A DNA stretch of 64,000 bases from an uncultured Collinsella sp. (lineage in GTDB: Bacteria; Actinomycetota; Coriobacteriia; Coriobacteriales; Coriobacteriaceae), in assembly GCA_900541235.1 (NCBI GenBank), contig UQIW01000002.1, forward strand, positions 90,310 through 154,309, given 5' to 3'. The first letter of the stretch is position 1; every line of letters begins with the position of its first letter. The notes under the pieces were generated by a model, which did no database searches, was not told the origin of the DNA, and was given only the letters and a program-made list of their open reading frames with translations. Positions 54,770-63,318 of this stretch are shown here, in pieces. A program made the translations under genes and the position numbers.

Positions 54770-57520
54770 CTAGGCGGAACGCTTGGCCTCGAGCTTGGCC
54801 TGGGCGGCAGCCAGACGTGCGAGGGGCACACGATAGGGCGAGCAGGACACGTAGTCCACGTCGGCCACGTTAAACAGGCCCTTGATGGACTTGGGGTCGC
54901 CGCCGTGTTCGCCGCACACGCCAAAGTGCATGTCGGGATTGGTGGCGCGGCCCTTCTCGACGGCCAAGCGCACGAGCTCCAGCACCGCCGTGTCGATGGT
55001 CTCGAAGGGGTTGTCCTTCAGGATCTTCTTGTGCAGGTACAGCGGAATGAACTTGGCCTCGGCATCGTCGCGGGAGAAGCCGAAGGTCGTCTGGGTGAGG
55101 TCGTTGGTGCCAAAGCAGAAGAAGTCGGCATGATGGGCGATCTCGTCGGCGACCATGCAGGCGCGCGGCAGCTCGAGCATCGTGCCCACGGGAATGTTGA
55201 GCTCGACACCTTCCTCGGAGGAAACCTCGGCGATGACACGCTCAATGACCTCGCGGGTCTGGACATGCTCTGCCGTGATGGAAACGAGCGGAACCATGAT
55301 CTCGGGGCGTGGGTCGACACCATCCTTGAGAAGGCGGGCAGCAGCCGTGGCCACAGCGCGGACCTGCATGAGCGGCAGATCGCCAAAGACGACGGACAGG
55401 CGCACGCCGCGCAGGCCGAGCATCGGGTTGGACTCGACCATGCCGTCAATGCGACGCAGGCGGGCGCGCAAGACGGCAAGCTCTTCCTCGCTGGCGCCAG
55501 CGGCTTCCTTCTTGGTGATGGCGACCTCGAGCTCTCGAGGATTATCCAAGAACTCATGAAGTGGCGGATCGAGCAGGCGGACGACCACATCGCGACCGGA
55601 CATGGTCTTAAACATCGCCAGGAAGTCCTCGGTCTGAACCTTGAGCAGGTCGGCCAGGGCCTGCTGCTTCACGGCCTCATCGTCAGAAAGGATAAAGCTC
55701 TGGATGATGTTCTTGCGATCGCCCAGGAACATGTGCTCGGTGCGGCACAGGCCAATAGCCTCGGCGCCAAACTCGAGTGCGAGCGCGGCGTCCTCGGGGT
55801 TGTCGGCGTTGACGCGCACGTGGTTGGCGTGCCCGTCGCTCTCCTCCAGACGAATCTCGTCGGCCCAGGACAGAATGGCATCCAGGTCGCCGGTGAGCTC
55901 GGCGGAGACCAGGTCGACCGCGCCATCGACAACAATGCCCTGGGTACCGTCGATGGAAATGATGTCGCCCTCGTGCAATACGCGATCGCTGCCCTCGATG
56001 CGCACGACCTTCTCGGCGGCATCGATATGGAAGCGCTCGACACCGCAGACGCAGGGCGTACCCATGCCGCGGGCGATAACGGCGGCGTGGCTCGTCTTGC
56101 CACCATGGCTCGTCAGGATGCCCTCGGCGGCAACCATGCCCTTCAGGTCGTCGGGGTTGGTCTCCCAGCGGACCAGGATGACCTTGTGGCCTTCGGCGGA
56201 ACGCGCGACGGCGTCATCGCTCGAGAACACGACCTCACCCACGGCGGCACCAGGGCTGGCATTAAGGCCGCATGCGAGCGCCTCATACTTCTTGGAGGAA
56301 TCAAACTGCGGATGCAGGAGCTGGTCGAGCTGTGCAGGGTCGATGCGGCTCACAGCCTCCTCACGGGTGATCAGTCCCTCCTCGACCATCTCGATGGCAA
56401 TGCGCAGGGCCGCGGTGGCGGTACGCTTGCCCACGCGGGTCTGGAGCATCCAGAGCTTGCCCTGCTCGATGGTGAACTCGATGTCGCACATGTCGCGATA
56501 GTGATCCTCGAGCGTCAGGAAGACGCGCTCGAGCTCCTCGCCTGCAGACTCAAGCCCCGGAGTGGTCTTGAGATCGGCGATGGGCTCGGTGTTGCGAATG
56601 CCGGCGACGACGTCCTCGCCCTGGGCGTTGACCAGAAAGTCGCCGTAGAACTCCTTGGTGCCGTCGGCCGGGTTGCGGGTGAAGGCGACGCCGGTCGCAG
56701 AGGTCTCGCCCTTGTTGCCAAAAGCCATGGCCTGGACGTTGACGGCGGTGCCGAGCTCGTCGGAGATGCCGTGCTGCTTGCGGTAAATGCAGGCGCGCTC
56801 GTTCATCCAGCTGCCAAAGACGGCCTGGATGGCAAGGCGAAGCTGGAGCTCCGGATCGTGCGGAAAGACGGGCTTACCATCGGCGACCTCGAGCTCGGGG
56901 TACAGGGCGGCCTCGACGTTGGCGGAGAAGATGCCCTTGAAGGTCTCGACGAGCTCCTGCAGGTCCTCGGCCGAAAGCTCGGAATCGACGCGGACGCCGG
57001 CAACCAGGCGGGCCTGGGTCAGGGCGTTCTCGAACAGGTCGGCGTCGACGCCCATGACGACGTTGGAGAACATCTGGATAAAGCGGCGATAGCTGTCCCA
57101 AGCAAAGCGCGGGTTCTGCGTCTGGGCGATGAGGCCCAGGACGGAATCGTCGTTGAGGCCCAGATTGAGGACCGTGTCCATCATGCCGGGCATGGAGAAC
57201 GGAGCGCCAGAGCGCACCGAGACGAGCAGCGGATCGTTGGCATCTCCGAGCTTCTTGCCGCAGCGGGCTTCGAGGTCGGCCTCGGCGGCAACGATCTCGT
57301 CAAGCGCGCCGGCAGGCCAAACATTGCCGGCACCGGAGTACTCAACGCAGGTCTGGCAGGTAATGGTAAAGCCACCGGGGACCGGCAGGCCGATACGGCT
57401 CATCTCGGCAAGGTTAGCGCCCTTGCCGCCAAGCACAAAGTTCATAGACTTGTCGCCCTCGGTGACACAAGTGCCCTGGGCGTCGGTTCCAAAACGGTAA
57501 ACCCTCTTGCAATCGCTCAC
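54770..57520 (-). CDS. ppdK: Pyruvate phosphate dikinase
   Basis: The GTG at 57520 (MSDCKRVYRFGTDAQGT) follows GAAGGGGAAG. The 916-residue protein has the ATP-grasp domain (GGKGANLAEMSRIGLPVPGG near 29), the phospho-His domain GGKTSHAAVIARGMGTPCVCG, and the PEP-binding barrel ending FGVCGEHGGDP. It interconverts pyruvate/ATP/Pi with PEP/AMP/PPi, giving a PPi-linked glycolysis typical of anaerobes. The usual regulator (PEP synthase regulatory protein) is not in the window. Confidence 0.96.
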   Translation of the reverse strand: MSDCKRVYRFGTDAQGTCVTEGDKSMNFVLGGKGANLAEMSRIGLPVPGGFTITCQTCVEYSGAGNVWPAGALDEIVAAEADLEARCGKKLGDANDPLLVSVRSGAPFSMPGMMDTVLNLGLNDDSVLGLIAQTQNPRFAWDSYRRFIQMFSNVVMGVDADLFENALTQARLVAGVRVDSELSAEDLQELVETFKGIFSANVEAALYPELEVADGKPVFPHDPELQLRLAIQAVFGSWMNERACIYRKQHGISDELGTAVNVQAMAFGNKGETSATGVAFTRNPADGTKEFYGDFLVNAQGEDVVAGIRNTEPIADLKTTPGLESAGEELERVFLTLEDHYRDMCDIEFTIEQGKLWMLQTRVGKRTATAALRIAIEMVEEGLITREEAVSRIDPAQLDQLLHPQFDSSKKYEALACGLNASPGAAVGEVVFSSDDAVARSAEGHKVILVRWETNPDDLKGMVAAEGILTSHGGKTSHAAVIARGMGTPCVCGVERFHIDAAEKVVRIEGSDRVLHEGDIISIDGTQGIVVDGAVDLVSAELTGDLDAILSWADEIRLEESDGHANHVRVNADNPEDAALALEFGAEAIGLCRTEHMFLGDRKNIIQSFILSDDEAVKQQALADLLKVQTEDFLAMFKTMSGRDVVVRLLDPPLHEFLDNPRELEVAITKKEAAGASEEELAVLRARLRRIDGMVESNPMLGLRGVRLSVVFGDLPLMQVRAVATAAARLLKDGVDPRPEIMVPLVSITAEHVQTREVIERVIAEVSSEEGVELNIPVGTMLELPRACMVADEIAHHADFFCFGTNDLTQTTFGFSRDDAEAKFIPLYLHKKILKDNPFETIDTAVLELVRLAVEKGRATNPDMHFGVCGEHGGDPKSIKGLFNVADVDYVSCSPYRVPLARLAAAQAKLEAKRSA

Positions 57521-57933
57521 GATACTTCCCCTTCTATGTGTTCGCACACACGACCGTGGTAACGAATCGACCCGCCGGATGCGGACCGTGAGGGAACTAT
57601 ACGGCGGGTTTTGGGCGGGCTTGAGCAGAGGCTGCGCGGTTTGGTAAACGTGCTAAAACTGGCGGTAAACGGTAGGTAAAGGTGGTTACCTTATGAAGAT
57701 ACCAGTACAACGTAGTCGCAGGTCAAAAGCGGTATAAACTGCTAAAACGCTTTAGCAAAAAGCTGTAATTATTGGAATGGAATCTCTTAAACTACGCAAT
57801 AGCCAAGAAAGACAAAATCTATCAGAAGTATTTGTCCCAGGGATTTTGGTCAGAGTAGCTAATTTGGGACGGGGCTATTTTAGCCACCCCGGCAGATAGC
57901 GCGAATGCTTTGGCGGAGTAACGGCCGGGGTAG
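57521..57933. other. Gene-free stretch with paired short hairpins
   Basis: No gene is seen between ppdK and the doubtful ORF below. GGGGCTA-TTT-TAGCC-A-CCCC (57871-57890) and GGGGTAGCTAAAAAAGCCCC (57927-57946) are near-inverted copies of one another and each can fold. They look like a small intergenic repeat pair or convergent terminators. The A+T content is higher than in the flanking core. Confidence 0.4.
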
Positions 57934-58122
57934 CTAAAAAAGCCCCATTACAGCTTGAGTCGTCCGAAAGGGCGGCTCCTTACTAGTTCTGGTAATACGA
58001 TTGAGCCGTACCGATGGTCGCTGGCCGACCGCGACCGCGACGCGGCCTCCACCCGAGACCCCCATCTCGACACATAGCCCGTCATCCGACGAAAGCGCGC
58101 AGGTCGTCCTGTATAGGCGCAT
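57934..58122 (-). CDS. Doubtful 62-residue ORF
   Basis: The frame begins MRLYRTTCALSSDDGLCVEM and is preceded by GGAGGGGG at 5 bases. It is basic, with no domain recognised. Its last codons lie in the hairpin at 57927-57946, and a strong terminator lies just upstream at 58153-58188, so it would need its own promoter in about 30 bases. It may be chance. Confidence 0.25.
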   Translation of the reverse strand: MRLYRTTCALSSDDGLCVEMGVSGGGRVAVAVGQRPSVRLNRITRTSKEPPFRTTQAVMGLF

Positions 58123-58152
58123 GGTGTCCCCCTCCGCCGCAAGAGGGAAACG

Positions 58153-58188
58153 AAAAAGCCCCTCTTTGCCACTACGGACAAAAGGGGC
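58153..58188 (-). terminator. Terminator of the ABC transporter operon
   Basis: GCCCCTCTTTG (58158-58168) pairs with CAAAAGGGGC (58179-58188); the minus strand continues TTTTT (58157-58153). It lies about 80 bases past the ABC remnant and ends the divergent half of the island. Confidence 0.88.
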
Positions 58189-58266
58189 CTCCCAGGGGAA
58201 ACGTGTTACAAAGCCTTCTTTGCAGGACGATGAAGATCAGAAACCCAACGTCGTACGCGTAGGGAC

Positions 58267-58866
58267 TTACCCAACACCCACGCCATTTCGATCTTCTGGG
58301 CCTTCAACGCCACGTCCCGATAAGCATCCGGGCATCGGAATGACCTCGTCGCAAGCCGCAAGCATCTCTTCGTCATGAGTGACAACAATTACAATATGGT
58401 CTCTCTTAACCTCATGAAGCAATTTAATTAGCGCGCTCCGGCTCTTCGCATCAAGCGCTGAAGTTGACTCAAGAAACAACATGACGTCCGGCGATTTCAA
58501 CATCTGCCGCACAATTGCGATGTTCTGCTTCTCCCCGCCGGACACCCCTCCTTTCTTGCTGCCAAACATCGCTGCCGCCCCGTTCTCCGCAGCGGCAATC
58601 ATTTTGTCTAACCCCAATATGGCAAGCATCCGATTCAGTTTGTCGGCCTCGAAATCATCAGAAAGCAGCGTAAGATTATCGAGGATCGTCCCCCCAACAA
58701 TAGGGGGCTCTTGCTCCGTAATGCCAACTCGGCACCGCCGCAATGCGTATCGGTCGATGCGACGCTGTGATACCCCGTTGTAGAGGACGGCCCCTTCCGT
58801 GTTATCTGGATATAGACCCAATATCACTGACAGCAGCGAGCTCTTCCCCGAGCCATTTCTTCTTGC
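58267..58866 (-). pseudogene. Headless ABC transporter ATPase remnant
   Basis: The frame encodes the C-terminal part of an ABC ATPase: Walker A NGSGKSSLL, Q-loop ITEQEPPIVGGTI, signature VSGGEKQNIAIVRQML and H-loop VVTHDEEM. In frame, only three codons precede the Walker A Asn before a stop (TAA, 58867-58869), so the whole membrane domain and the start of the ATPase domain are missing. The only usual start is a GTG after Walker A (58827). Walker B reads MLFLESTSALD instead of LLLDEPTSALD, losing the Mg-binding Asp. It is best seen as a remnant of a second exporter next to the intact one. Confidence 0.8.
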
Positions 58867-58952
58867 TTACTGTTTTTCTTATATTGTAACGATTTTCGAT
58901 AAGAGGAAAGATTACTCCATGACGCGCAAGCCCGAACTCTAAGCGTTTCCCA

Positions 58953-60557
58953 TCAGCATTGCCCATTTTTCGGATCGAAATCCAAATCCAGCTTCCTATC
59001 GCATGCTGAAATCAAATCCTGATCATGGCTTACAACAAGAATTAGCTGATCGAAGGGATTTCGATGAATATACTCCGTGAACTCCCGACGGCTTTCTCCA
59101 TCTAAATCGTTCGTTGGTTCATCGAACACAAGCACTTCCGGCTGCCTGCGAAGTGCTGCGAATATCCTTAGCTTTCGATACTCTCCACCAGAAAGGTCTC
59201 TACAATTCTTGCCTTTTAACGATTCGACGGTTCGATAGAAACTCGGCACAAGCTCTCGGAGGTTTTCGCTCGATCCCCGAATCGACGTCCTCTCAAGGTA
59301 ATTCTCCACCGTTTCGTTCGGAATAAAGAGCTTTTGCGGGCACACCGCAAACAGGTCCCGTCGGATCGTCTCCATATCGAGCTCTTCATATGGCACCGAC
59401 CCCAAAGCCCGATGTCCCCCAGCAGAATATAGTCCAAGGAGCACCTTCAGAAACGTGCTTTTTCCGCATCCGTTCGGCCCGGTAATGGCATAGGTTTTTC
59501 CTTCCTCCACCTCCACGGAGAGGTCGCGGTATAAGTAGGGCTTTCCCGCGTATCGGTACGCGATGTTGGACAACGATATGCTCTCCACGTGCCCAACCGT
59601 GAGGGTGCCGCGGTCCTCGGCGTCCTCCGTCAGAGCCCCCAATCGGTCGAACGAGGCCCTTGCGTCCTGATACGATTTGAAATAATTCAAAAAATACTTG
59701 AAGCATCCGAACGCCATCGAGTAATACGAGTTCACCATTGTGAACTCGCCTAAGCTCATTCTTCCGCTCAATATTTCCATCCCGGAGATCACGAGCAGTG
59801 CCCCCCGAAACACAGACGAGATCAGGCCGTCGCTTGATGTGGCCAGATTCGAGACCCTACTTGCTTTCATGTAAATCGGGTAGTACCCCTCGAATACCCC
59901 TTTGAGCGTCCGAGCGCTCTGGTTATATGCGCCATCGCACTTAATGTCAAACAACTGCGACAGCTCGCCGCTCACGGACGCGAAAAGCTTACTCAAACCC
60001 TCCTTGTTCGCAAGCGAACTGTTGTACAACGGCTTTTTCAACGCCCTGAATAAAATGAAGTACGCAACAAGCGAACATGCACTTAACACCAGGAACACCG
60101 GATTAATCGAAAACAGGATGATGCATATCAACACAACCAGAACGATGTTAAGCCCGATCGTCAGGAAGTTGTTCACGACAAACGATGACACCGCATTCGA
60201 ATCCGCATACACCCTCTGCGTTGTATAGGATGGATCCGCCTGCTCCCCCTTTTCCAGGGGCCCCCGTTCAAACGACTCACACGTGGTCCCCATCAGTCTC
60301 GTCGTCATCTCCAAGATGACGCGCGATACGTTCACACCCATCGCATACGACATGAAGGAGGCCGATATCCCTATGCCCGCAACAAAGGCCGCAAACCACA
60401 CGACGCGAGATGGATCCCTATTCGTCACGAGAAAGTCTACAAACCCACCGTTTAAGGCGGGCATGACGCACGAGAGAGCAAAATTCACCAGCATGAGAAT
60501 CACGAAAAGCCATGACCCTTTACACCGAAACAACTCGTGAACCGTCTTCTTAAACAT
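58953..60557 (-). CDS. ABC exporter (membrane domain fused to ATPase)
   Basis: The start at 60557 (MFKKTVHELFRCKGSWLF) follows GGGAG; an ATG four codons earlier is possible. The 534-residue protein has six membrane helices (about 1-300). The ATPase domain has Walker A GPNGCGKST, Q-loop CPQKLFIP, signature LSGGEYRKLRI, Walker B VLVFDEPTNDLD and H-loop VVSHDQD. There is no N-terminal C39 peptidase domain, so leader cleavage is not done by this protein. Being next to a precursor peptide and maturase, it probably exports the peptide product or gives self-immunity. It forms a unit with the DUF3784-like gene. Confidence 0.88.
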   Translation of the reverse strand: MFKKTVHELFRCKGSWLFVILMLVNFALSCVMPALNGGFVDFLVTNRDPSRVVWFAAFVAGIGISASFMSYAMGVNVSRVILEMTTRLMGTTCESFERGPLEKGEQADPSYTTQRVYADSNAVSSFVVNNFLTIGLNIVLVVLICIILFSINPVFLVLSACSLVAYFILFRALKKPLYNSSLANKEGLSKLFASVSGELSQLFDIKCDGAYNQSARTLKGVFEGYYPIYMKASRVSNLATSSDGLISSVFRGALLVISGMEILSGRMSLGEFTMVNSYYSMAFGCFKYFLNYFKSYQDARASFDRLGALTEDAEDRGTLTVGHVESISLSNIAYRYAGKPYLYRDLSVEVEEGKTYAITGPNGCGKSTFLKVLLGLYSAGGHRALGSVPYEELDMETIRRDLFAVCPQKLFIPNETVENYLERTSIRGSSENLRELVPSFYRTVESLKGKNCRDLSGGEYRKLRIFAALRRQPEVLVFDEPTNDLDGESRREFTEYIHRNPFDQLILVVSHDQDLISACDRKLDLDFDPKNGQC

Positions 60558-60653
60558 GCCAGCTCCCATCAAGCGGCCTTTTATCCAAAACTGAATTTGC
60601 TCGCCGCTTAATCGCTCCCATATATCCCTTGTTGTTAATCCTTGCTCAAGACA

Positions 60654-61007
60654 TTATCTCGGGTTGCGGTGCCCAGGATTCCATTTCACCTTTATATACA
60701 TACGAATAAGCCCCCTATTTGCATAGGCAAGCGCGGCGATTATAACAGCAGCCACCATCAGACCGAGAATAGCCCTTTTGTCCGGAAAAAGGGACGAGAG
60801 AAAAAGGCATATTGCGGAGAAAACTATAGACGCCCCCACCACTCGGTTTGCGCCTAGAGACTCGGCCGTCCGCTTTGCCTCCTCTAAACGCTCTCCCGAT
60901 AGCAATGACATTCCGGCAAGCAATCCCGTGAGCTTGCCTCGATATATCATTATTCCGAACAACAGCAGCAGGCATGACCCCACCATTGAAACCACAACGT
61001 CCGACAT
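60654..61007 (-). CDS. DUF3784-like small membrane protein
   Basis: The ATG at 61007 (MSDVVVSMVGSCLLLLFGIM) has GGAG at 8 bases; ATG at 61013 is an alternative. The 117-residue protein has three membrane helices and the segment GKLTGLLAGMSLLSGERLEE, which resembles DUF3784 (LIAGYNTLSKEEK-type). DUF3784 proteins often accompany ABC exporters. A role in immunity or regulation of the exporter is inferred from position only. It is the first gene on the divergent side. Confidence 0.65.
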   Translation of the reverse strand: MSDVVVSMVGSCLLLLFGIMIYRGKLTGLLAGMSLLSGERLEEAKRTAESLGANRVVGASIVFSAICLFLSSLFPDKRAILGLMVAAVIIAALAYANRGLIRMYIKVKWNPGHRNPR

Positions 61008-61059
61008 CGCCATCACTCCAGTCCACTCCTTCAATACCAGCCCTATCGACAAACATCAA

Positions 61060-61150
61060 AACTTTTTTTAACCTAATATTGTATATCGATATAAATATAT
61101 TCTTTTATATATCGTTTCGATTTGTGATATTTTATCGAACGAGTTGCTAT
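61060..61150. promoter_or_regulatory. AT-rich divergent control region of the RiPP-like island
   Basis: Between the divergent DUF3784-like and PqqD genes the sequence is very A+T-rich. It contains the 12-bp palindrome TATATCGATATA (61082-61093) plus further TATCG/CGATT/ATCGAA units around 61108-61138. The region probably carries both promoters and an operator. No regulator gene is seen in the island. Confidence 0.5.
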
Positions 61151-61183
61151 TCGAGGAAGATAGGCCACAACCAAAGGAGATCA

Positions 61184-62077
61184 ATGGAATCCGTGAATGT
61201 TTGGAGCGCGCAAATCTCATCATTGCCTGGAGTCATCCCTATCCCCCTCGACCCAAGCTACCTTCGCAGTGAACCAAATAACCGCCTGAGCGTCCTAAGC
61301 TCAGATGGGAAACAAATCTATACGATCCTCAACAGGGTCGCTAAAGAGATTCTTGACTTATGCGACGGCACCTGCGATTTGCCCAAAATTCTCCGTCTGT
61401 TCCAAGAAAAATACCCAGATCAACCGCGCGAGACGCTAGCGCATGACCTGGCCCAAACCCTGCATAGCCTGACCGTAAACTGTCTTATCGTTTGGAAGAA
61501 AGAAGGGAGATATATGAACGACCCTTTCGGCTCCGATTACCTAACATCGGTGAATCCCGACGAGCTGCTTATTCTCGCGGACGCGAGCAGGTTTGCTGAA
61601 ATCGAAGAGGCGGCTGCAAAATCCCTCTCTGCAAAACAGTCCAAAAATGGCAATAGGATCTATTTCTCTGAGTTCGACGTTGAGCCCGAATTGGAGAACT
61701 TTCTGGTTCTTCGCCAAAGGCTCTTTTCCTTTACCCATGATTATTTTCTACTCACGAGCCAGTCCGGAGAAATTAATGGATTGATAATATGCGAGCCGGC
61801 CACTAATCCCGCCGGCCGCAGCGTCATCATCAAATTTATCTCATGCAGCTCCACGCTGCTTGCCGGTGTGCTCGACCGCCTTGCGGAATACTACGGATCT
61901 TCCGCTCCCAAAGCCTACCGCGCGCTCAGAATTGACGCGCCTGATTCCACCCCAATCGCCGAACAACTTGACCATTCCGACCAGCGCCTTGGCTTTTCCT
62001 TAGTCGGCACCCTGCCCAATGAGCTCGACTCGGGCGACGTCAAGCTGTTTGTTCGCCCGCTCGATAAGAAGCAATAA
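61184..62077 (+). CDS. PqqD-type peptide-recognition domain fused to GNAT-like domain
   Basis: The start at 61184 (MESVNVWSAQISSLPGV) follows AAAGGAG. Residues 28-104 are a PqqD/RRE domain: LYTILN-like strand region (DGKQIYTILNRVAKEILDLC), DLPKILRLFQEKYP, then DLAQTLHSLTVNCLIVW. RRE domains hold the leader of RiPP precursors. Residues 156-292 (RIYFSEFDVEPELENFLVLR to DSGDVKLFVRP) look like a GNAT acetyltransferase fold, without a clear acetyl-CoA loop. The stop overlaps the radical SAM start (TAATG). The fusion would couple leader binding to a second tailoring step or be a noncatalytic scaffold. Confidence 0.7.
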   Translation: MESVNVWSAQISSLPGVIPIPLDPSYLRSEPNNRLSVLSSDGKQIYTILNRVAKEILDLCDGTCDLPKILRLFQEKYPDQPRETLAHDLAQTLHSLTVNCLIVWKKEGRYMNDPFGSDYLTSVNPDELLILADASRFAEIEEAAAKSLSAKQSKNGNRIYFSEFDVEPELENFLVLRQRLFSFTHDYFLLTSQSGEINGLIICEPATNPAGRSVIIKFISCSSTLLAGVLDRLAEYYGSSAPKAYRALRIDAPDSTPIAEQLDHSDQRLGFSLVGTLPNELDSGDVKLFVRPLDKKQ

Positions 62078-63123
62078 TGAGCATGCCGGCAATAATCGGA
62101 GCGCCCCACAGCGTTGCGCTCGACATTACAAACAAATGCAACCTTCGTTGTCTACACTGCTTCAACAACAGTGGAGAAAACGATGTCGTCGCGAACGAAT
62201 TATCCGACAACGAAGTCCTCGAACTCGTCGACTAGATTTGTCAAATGCACCCCTTTAGCTTCTGCTTCTGCGGAGGCGAGACCCTCCTGCGAAAGGATCT
62301 TGTCATCGAGTCCTTGCGGCGGCTCAGCGCATCTGGCGTCAAATGCAACCTCGTGTCAAACGGTCTGCTCGCAAACTCAAATACTTTGCATGAGCTCGAA
62401 CGCGCCGGTTTAAACGGCATACAGTTTAGCCTCGATGGCCTACGCGATTCTCACGAACATATGCGAGGACTCTCGGGATTATACGACCGGGTGCTCGACG
62501 CCATCGATATCACGCTGAACGAAACCTCACTGCACCTTTCAATTGCCTTTTGTCCGACATCGTTCAATGTCGACGATTTCAAACCAGTTTGCACGATGCT
62601 TCGAGACAAGCTGAAATCGTCGGGTAGAACTGACCGAATTGACCTTAGAGTTCAGCCGCTCATGCTCCTCGGTAGAGCCCGAAGAAACCGCACGATTCGC
62701 CCTTCGAATAATCAATACCGTCGGCTAGTCAACACGATCAATGACCTTCGATACGATCCGGACTATCGAGGCTATTTCATGCTTGAGTGGGGCGACCCCA
62801 TCGACCACTTGGTCAGATTCCCTCAACTGCAAATGCAATTTGACCAAGTGGCCATCCACGCCAATGGCGATATCGTCGCATCCCCCTATATACCTCTCAT
62901 CATCGGAAACGTTCGCAAACACAGCCTTCAGGAATACTACGATGCCGGAATGGCAACCGTTTGGGATAAGCCCGTTGTTACCGCGTTGGCCAATCGTATG
63001 CACTCGATTGACGAGATGGAAGAGATCTCATCGTTGATTGCAGACATCAATATGGACGGCGACCTCTATATCGACCTGATCGACGATGATCTAGGCGACC
63101 TGAGCGTCCTGTCACAATTCTAA
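62077..63123 (+). pseudogene. Radical SAM RiPP maturase interrupted by in-frame UAG
   Basis: From the ATG at 62077 the frame gives MSMPAIIGAPHSVALDITNK then the SAM-cluster motif CNLRCLHC (21-28), and continues to residue 52, where TAG (62233-62235) occurs. The same frame resumes at once with ICQMHPFSFCFCGGETLLRK and runs 295 codons to 63123, with SNGLL, QFSLDGLRDSHE and a C-terminal twitch-like ANGDIVASPYIPLIIGNVRK. In that region a Ser stands where relatives with SPASM clusters have Cys, so an auxiliary cluster may be absent. One C-to-T change from CAG (Gln) would explain the stop. Restart at ATG 62245 would lose the SAM cluster and has no ribosome binding site. Pseudogene, readthrough or base error remain open. 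Confidence 0.85.
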
Positions 63124-63135
63124 GGAGATGTTCCC

Positions 63136-63318
63136 ATGTATGAGACCCCAGAAGTAGAGAAGATGGATTCCAAAACCGGCCCCGTTCCCGTTGTGGTCAA
63201 CTTTGCAGCCGTCGTGGATAACGTAGTCGCAGCCGTCTATGATGCCGTCGTTGCGGCCTACGCATTCTGGTACTCGGCAGACAACGACGGCACCGGGACG
63301 AGTGCAGCACAGAACTAG
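63136..63318 (+). CDS. Cysteine-free RiPP precursor peptide
   Basis: The 60-residue peptide starts 12 bases after the maturase, with TAAGGAG overlapping its stop. The leader begins MYETPEVEKMD: Y2, P5 and V7 match the YxxPx(hydrophobic) pattern known to be bound by RRE domains in lasso systems. Residues 17-48 contain 20 Val/Ala of 32 and a repeated D-x-V-V-A-A-(V/Y) unit (28-34, 36-42). An aromatic patch Y42, F44, W45, Y46 and a polar Asp/Asn/Gly/Thr tail follow. There is no Cys, so thioether products are excluded; cyclophane links at aromatic residues or epimerisation are possible. Identification as precursor is inference from context. Confidence 0.75.
   Translation: MYETPEVEKMDSKTGPVPVVVNFAAVVDNVVAAVYDAVVAAYAFWYSADNDGTGTSAAQN

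Noticed and set aside
54905..57562. 885-residue open frame antisense to ppdK
   Set aside because: It is a mirror of a highly biased gene; no motif is present and ppdK motifs are complete.
58267..58827. Reading the ABC remnant as a normal short ATPase gene
   Set aside because: Starting at 58827 omits Walker A, and the Walker B Asp is missing; a working ATPase is unlikely.
62245..63123. Calling the radical SAM gene from the ATG at 62245
   Set aside because: This would drop the CxxxCxxC motif, and no ribosome binding site precedes that ATG; the real start is 62077.
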